Below are positions 7,063 to 9,120 of a stretch of DNA of 9,120 nt, one piece after another. This DNA comes from Oscillospiraceae bacterium. Lineage in GTDB: Bacteria > Bacillota > Clostridia > Oscillospirales > Ruminococcaceae. Below the pieces are notes generated by a model. The model saw only the letters and a program-made list of their open reading frames with translations, was not told where the DNA came from and did not search any database. A program made the position numbers and the translations under genes. The stretch spans positions 1 through 9,120 of the forward strand of contig JAFTNX010000173.1 in the NCBI GenBank assembly GCA_017451665.1. Direction: 5' to 3'. How positions within the stretch are numbered: the first letter of the stretch is position 1; the number at the start of each line of letters is the position of its first letter.

Positions 7063-7464
7063 CTATCTCCCGAAAGGTCTGTTAAAAGAGCCTATTTCAA
7101 TAAGATTACCCTCAGGGTCGGCAATGTAGCAGGTGCGCTGTCCCCAAGGCTCGGTTTCAGGAGCAAGAACAGATACAGCACCCTTGGAAATTGCATCTTC
7201 ATACGCCTTGTCAACCTCTTCAAAGGTATCAACATAAAGTGCTATTTCAAAATGTCCGTTCAGGCCTTTGATGTATTCATATCTGCGACTTGTCATTTTT
7301 TCAAAATCATTTCTTCCATAAAGAAGAAACAGAGTGTTGTCCTTCACAAGATACACATTTGATGTATCTTCCCCCTCTTTAATTTCAAAGCCAAGCACAT
7401 CACGATAAAATCTTATCATTTTACCCATATCATTTACAAACAAACCAAATCCGTCTAATCTCAT
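7063..7464 (-). CDS. VOC-fold protein (glyoxalase/bleomycin-resistance family)
   Basis: A 133-residue cytosolic protein with the two beta-alpha-beta-beta-beta halves of the vicinal oxygen chelate fold. The first half has GLFVNDMGKMIRFYRDVLGF (7-26), the common opening of the family. The second has HFEIALYVDTFEEVDKAYEDA (starting at 71) and closes with YIADPEGNLIEIGSF (113-127), E123 being at the usual last metal-ligand position. The histidine often found in the first strand is replaced (LDGFGLFV), so a full metal site is doubtful. Known members include glyoxalase I, dioxygenases and drug-binding proteins; sequence alone does not choose among them, and a resistance role should not be assumed. 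It begins 15 bases after the acetyltransferase stop, with AGGAGG 7 bases before its ATG, so the two are probably co-transcribed. Confidence 0.82.
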   Translation of the reverse strand: MRLDGFGLFVNDMGKMIRFYRDVLGFEIKEGEDTSNVYLVKDNTLFLLYGRNDFEKMTSRRYEYIKGLNGHFEIALYVDTFEEVDKAYEDAISKGAVSVLAPETEPWGQRTCYIADPEGNLIEIGSFNRPFGR

Positions 7465-7479
7465 AATTCTGCCTCCTCA

Positions 7480-8046
7480 CTACGCATTGTAATACATATC
7501 ATAAACCACATAGCCACCAATGTCCTTAAGTGACCCCTCGGAAGTTTCCATACACATCATACATCTCGGCTCGTCCATAGGAATTCCGCTTGTAGGATAA
7601 ATTCCGTATTCAGATGAAGTCTTGAAACCCACTTTGTTGTAGAAGTGATAATCACCCTCAACGTTAATTCCCTTGAAGCCCTGCTTTTTTACCTCCTCAA
7701 TTCCCAGCCTTAGCATAGTTATACCAACGTGCTGATGAAAATAATCAGCGTGCACAGATACAGGCGCAAGCATAGCGATACTTCCGTCGTTTATGTGGCC
7801 ACCCTCTTTTGTTTTGGAAAGTGGAAACTTTGAAAAAAGAAAATGCCCCACAATTTTTCCGTCAAGCTCTGCCACAAATGAAAGCTCTGGAATGTAGTAT
7901 TCCGACATTCTGATTTCTTCGATAAGAGCAATAATGTCGCTTCCGTCGGAATATTCAGTGCCTTCCTTGAACGAACGCAAAACCAAAGAAATAATGTCCT
8001 TGTAATCCTTTTTCGTTTCAGGTCTGATTGTAATATCCTTTCTCAT
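7480..8046 (-). CDS. GNAT-family N-acetyltransferase
   Basis: A 188-residue cytosolic protein. Seen: ITIRPETKKDYKDI at the start and SFVAELDGKIVGHFLFS (56-72) are the usual first strands. LAPVSVHADYFHQHVGITML (93-112) is the acetyl-CoA binding motif A, with Q105-H-V-G108-I-T110 in place of the usual Q-x-x-G-x-G/A. GDYHFYNKVGF (131-141) matches the G-x-x-x-FY-x-x-x-GF segment of YhbS-like enzymes. Known: GNAT enzymes move an acetyl group from acetyl-CoA to an amine; the substrate is not predictable here. Its ATG overlaps the TGA of the truncated flgL (ATGA), and AAGGA 6 bases upstream can serve as ribosome binding site although it lies inside flgL. A VOC protein follows after 15 bases. The odd position directly behind a cut flagellar gene suggests that the gene or the contig was joined here secondarily. 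Confidence 0.85.
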   Translation of the reverse strand: MRKDITIRPETKKDYKDIISLVLRSFKEGTEYSDGSDIIALIEEIRMSEYYIPELSFVAELDGKIVGHFLFSKFPLSKTKEGGHINDGSIAMLAPVSVHADYFHQHVGITMLRLGIEEVKKQGFKGINVEGDYHFYNKVGFKTSSEYGIYPTSGIPMDEPRCMMCMETSEGSLKDIGGYVVYDMYYNA

Positions 8047-8549
8047 AAAACATCCTTAAAATCAAAAGTTTCATTGATTGTATAATCTGTATCAGGTTCG
8101 TCCTCCTGGAATGTAAGAGTCGAGTCTGTTTTGTATCCTGTGAAAACCGTTCTTCCTGCGTAGTCTGCATCACCATCGGCATATATCTGATTTCTAAGTT
8201 CCTTCAAAGAAGCAACCAAAGTTTGTCTTTCTGCAACCGTATTGTAATCATTAACACCCTGATTACAATATCCCGAAATCTCCACAAGAACCTCATTAAC
8301 ACTATCGATAGCCTCCTGTGTAGTTGTCATCCACGCTCTTGCATCTGGAATATTCTTTTCCAAATACTGCTGAACCTCATTATATGTAGAACGAAGTCTC
8401 AATGCTCTAATAGCAATAATTGGATCCTCCGAAGGTCTTTGAATCTTTTTAGTTGTAGCCAACTGCGTGTTTAATGTATCTACCAGTTTTTTATTCTTGG
8501 TAAGATTAAACAGTGCATTATTAATCATCATTCCACTGGTAATTCTCAT
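8043..8549 (-). CDS. flgL: Flagellar hook-associated protein FlgL (HAP3), C-terminally truncated
   Basis: 168 residues that match only the N-terminal part of FlgL, which normally has about 300 residues or more. Seen: MRITSGMMINNALFNL at the N terminus (D0 helix), TTKKIQRPSEDPIIAIRALRLRS (32-54) and a long helix to about residue 130 (D1), then YAGRTVFTGYKTDSTLTF, which in flagellin-like proteins leads into the central beta domain. The frame ends at TGA within a few residues of that domain, so the rest of the central part and the C-terminal D1/D0 helices, needed for assembly at the hook-filament junction, are missing. The stop overlaps the ATG of an unrelated acetyltransferase. The start has GGAG 7 bases upstream and lies 15 bases after flgK, the normal flgK-flgL order. 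Probably non-functional, or an artefact of a chimeric join. Family call secure. Confidence 0.88.
   Translation of the reverse strand: MRITSGMMINNALFNLTKNKKLVDTLNTQLATTKKIQRPSEDPIIAIRALRLRSTYNEVQQYLEKNIPDARAWMTTTQEAIDSVNEVLVEISGYCNQGVNDYNTVAERQTLVASLKELRNQIYADGDADYAGRTVFTGYKTDSTLTFQEDEPDTDYTINETFDFKDVL
8053..8057 (-). promoter_or_regulatory. Ribosome binding site for the GNAT gene, inside flgL
   Basis: Minus-strand AAGGA, 6 bases before the ATG at 8046, within the last codons of the truncated flgL frame. A proper site at this spacing suggests that the GNAT gene brought its own start region, so the join to flagellar sequence probably lies upstream of it (higher coordinates). Confidence 0.55.
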
Positions 8550-8564
8550 GCTCTCACTCCTCTA

Positions 8565-9120
8565 CTATACGCCTGTTTCATTTATCAATTTGTCGTACAT
8601 TTCTGCCATCACCTGAATAACCTTTGCGCTCAAATCATAAGCTTCCTGATATTTTACCAGGTTCATCGCCTCTTCATCCTTGTCAACACCCATTACGGAT
8701 ATTCTCTGATTTTGAACTGTCTGTACGATATTGTTATAATTTATTTCCAATGTATATGCTTTTTTTGTATCAATAGCAATTTCTGTAATCAATGATTGAA
8801 TAAACTCTTCCGGATTACCACCATCAAATTTTTTCAAATCCTTTACGCCAATCATTTCTTCTATTAAATCATACTGTGCTGCACCATCATGTACATTAAC
8901 AGTTGTAGCCATAAGGCTTTCGTCTGCCATTAAATCCTTATTTACAGTATATACATCCTCATCATTCTTAACAAATATAGGAATATCTGCGGTTGAATCT
9001 CCATTCAGATTCATACCTTTACTGTGGATTTCATTAAATGCACCTGTAAAGTTTTCCAAAAATTTGTTTATCTCATCGATATAATAAGGAATTCCCTTAT
9101 AATCTATAGGCTTTGCAATA
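8565..9120 (-). CDS. flgK: Flagellar hook-associated protein FlgK (HAP1), C-terminal part
   Basis: The frame is open to the right edge of the window, giving about 184 C-terminal residues; the real start lies outside. Seen: IDYKGIPYYIDEINKFLENF, then GAFNEIHSKGMNL, is the FlgK region before the C-terminal helix. The ending VQNQRISVMGVDKDEEAMNL, then VKYQEAYDLSAKVIQVMAEM, matches the conserved FlgK C terminus (S-x-x-G-V-x-x-D-E-E-x-x-N-L-x-x-Y-Q-x-A-Y). Known: FlgK is exported through the flagellar type III system and forms the first ring at the hook-filament junction, next to FlgL. flgL follows 15 bases downstream, the standard operon order. The first methionine-like start at 9059 (a TTG) is internal and is not the gene start. 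No damage is seen in this part. Confidence 0.92.
   Translation of the reverse strand, partial: IAKPIDYKGIPYYIDEINKFLENFTGAFNEIHSKGMNLNGDSTADIPIFVKNDEDVYTVNKDLMADESLMATTVNVHDGAAQYDLIEEMIGVKDLKKFDGGNPEEFIQSLITEIAIDTKKAYTLEINYNNIVQTVQNQRISVMGVDKDEEAMNLVKYQEAYDLSAKVIQVMAEMYDKLINETGV

Noticed and set aside
7063..7464. VOC gene as an antibiotic-resistance determinant
   Set aside because: The fold is shared by many unrelated enzymes and no specific drug-binding signature is visible; naming it a resistance gene would be unsupported.
8060..8100. Possible promoter for the GNAT gene inside flgL (TATACA-like box near 8078)
   Set aside because: No -35 element resembling TTGACA lies at a suitable distance on the minus strand.

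Overview
The window looks like chromosomal DNA of a low-GC anaerobic Firmicute (class Clostridia; Lachnospiraceae or Ruminococcaceae-like). The grounds are AT-rich composition, strong GGAGG-type ribosome binding sites, SigA-like promoters with TATAAT-type -10 boxes, and the gene families present. This placement is inference. All nine supported genes lie on the minus strand, so transcription runs from high to low coordinates. The window cuts both end genes: flgK at the right edge and a DHH phosphoesterase at the left edge.

Reading in the direction of transcription, the right block (9120-8043) holds the C-terminal part of flgK and the start of flgL. flgL stops after 168 codons, having lost its C-terminal half, and its TGA overlaps the ATG of a GNAT acetyltransferase (ATGA). 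A small VOC-fold protein follows 15 bases later, and a probable terminator closes this block near 7011-7037. The flgL/GNAT join looks like a rearrangement breakpoint or an assembly chimera, because codon preference also changes there.

The middle block (6966-3079) is a clean transcription unit. It has a strong promoter (TTGACA, 17-base spacer, TATACT), then a PepD-type M20 aminoacyl-histidine dipeptidase, an OPT-family oligopeptide transporter, and a small PqqD-like protein that overlaps the transporter's stop codon. A hairpin terminator ends it. The obvious reading is peptide import followed by hydrolysis; the orphan PqqD-like protein is unexplained.

The left block (3063-1) has its own promoter (TTGTAA, 17-base spacer, TATAAT) and encodes a striking 796-residue membrane protein. 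It has an N-terminal TIR domain, one transmembrane helix, a very acidic spacer, and four tandem beta-rich modules resembling NPCBM/NEW2 carbohydrate-binding domains, predicted to lie outside the cell. Three bases after its stop begins a DHH-family phosphoesterase. An extracellular sensor linked to a TIR domain and paired with a possible nucleotide-cleaving enzyme is the best candidate here for an undescribed signalling or defence system. No stretch longer than 300 bases lacks a gene, and I saw no tRNA, rRNA, CRISPR array or insertion sequence.
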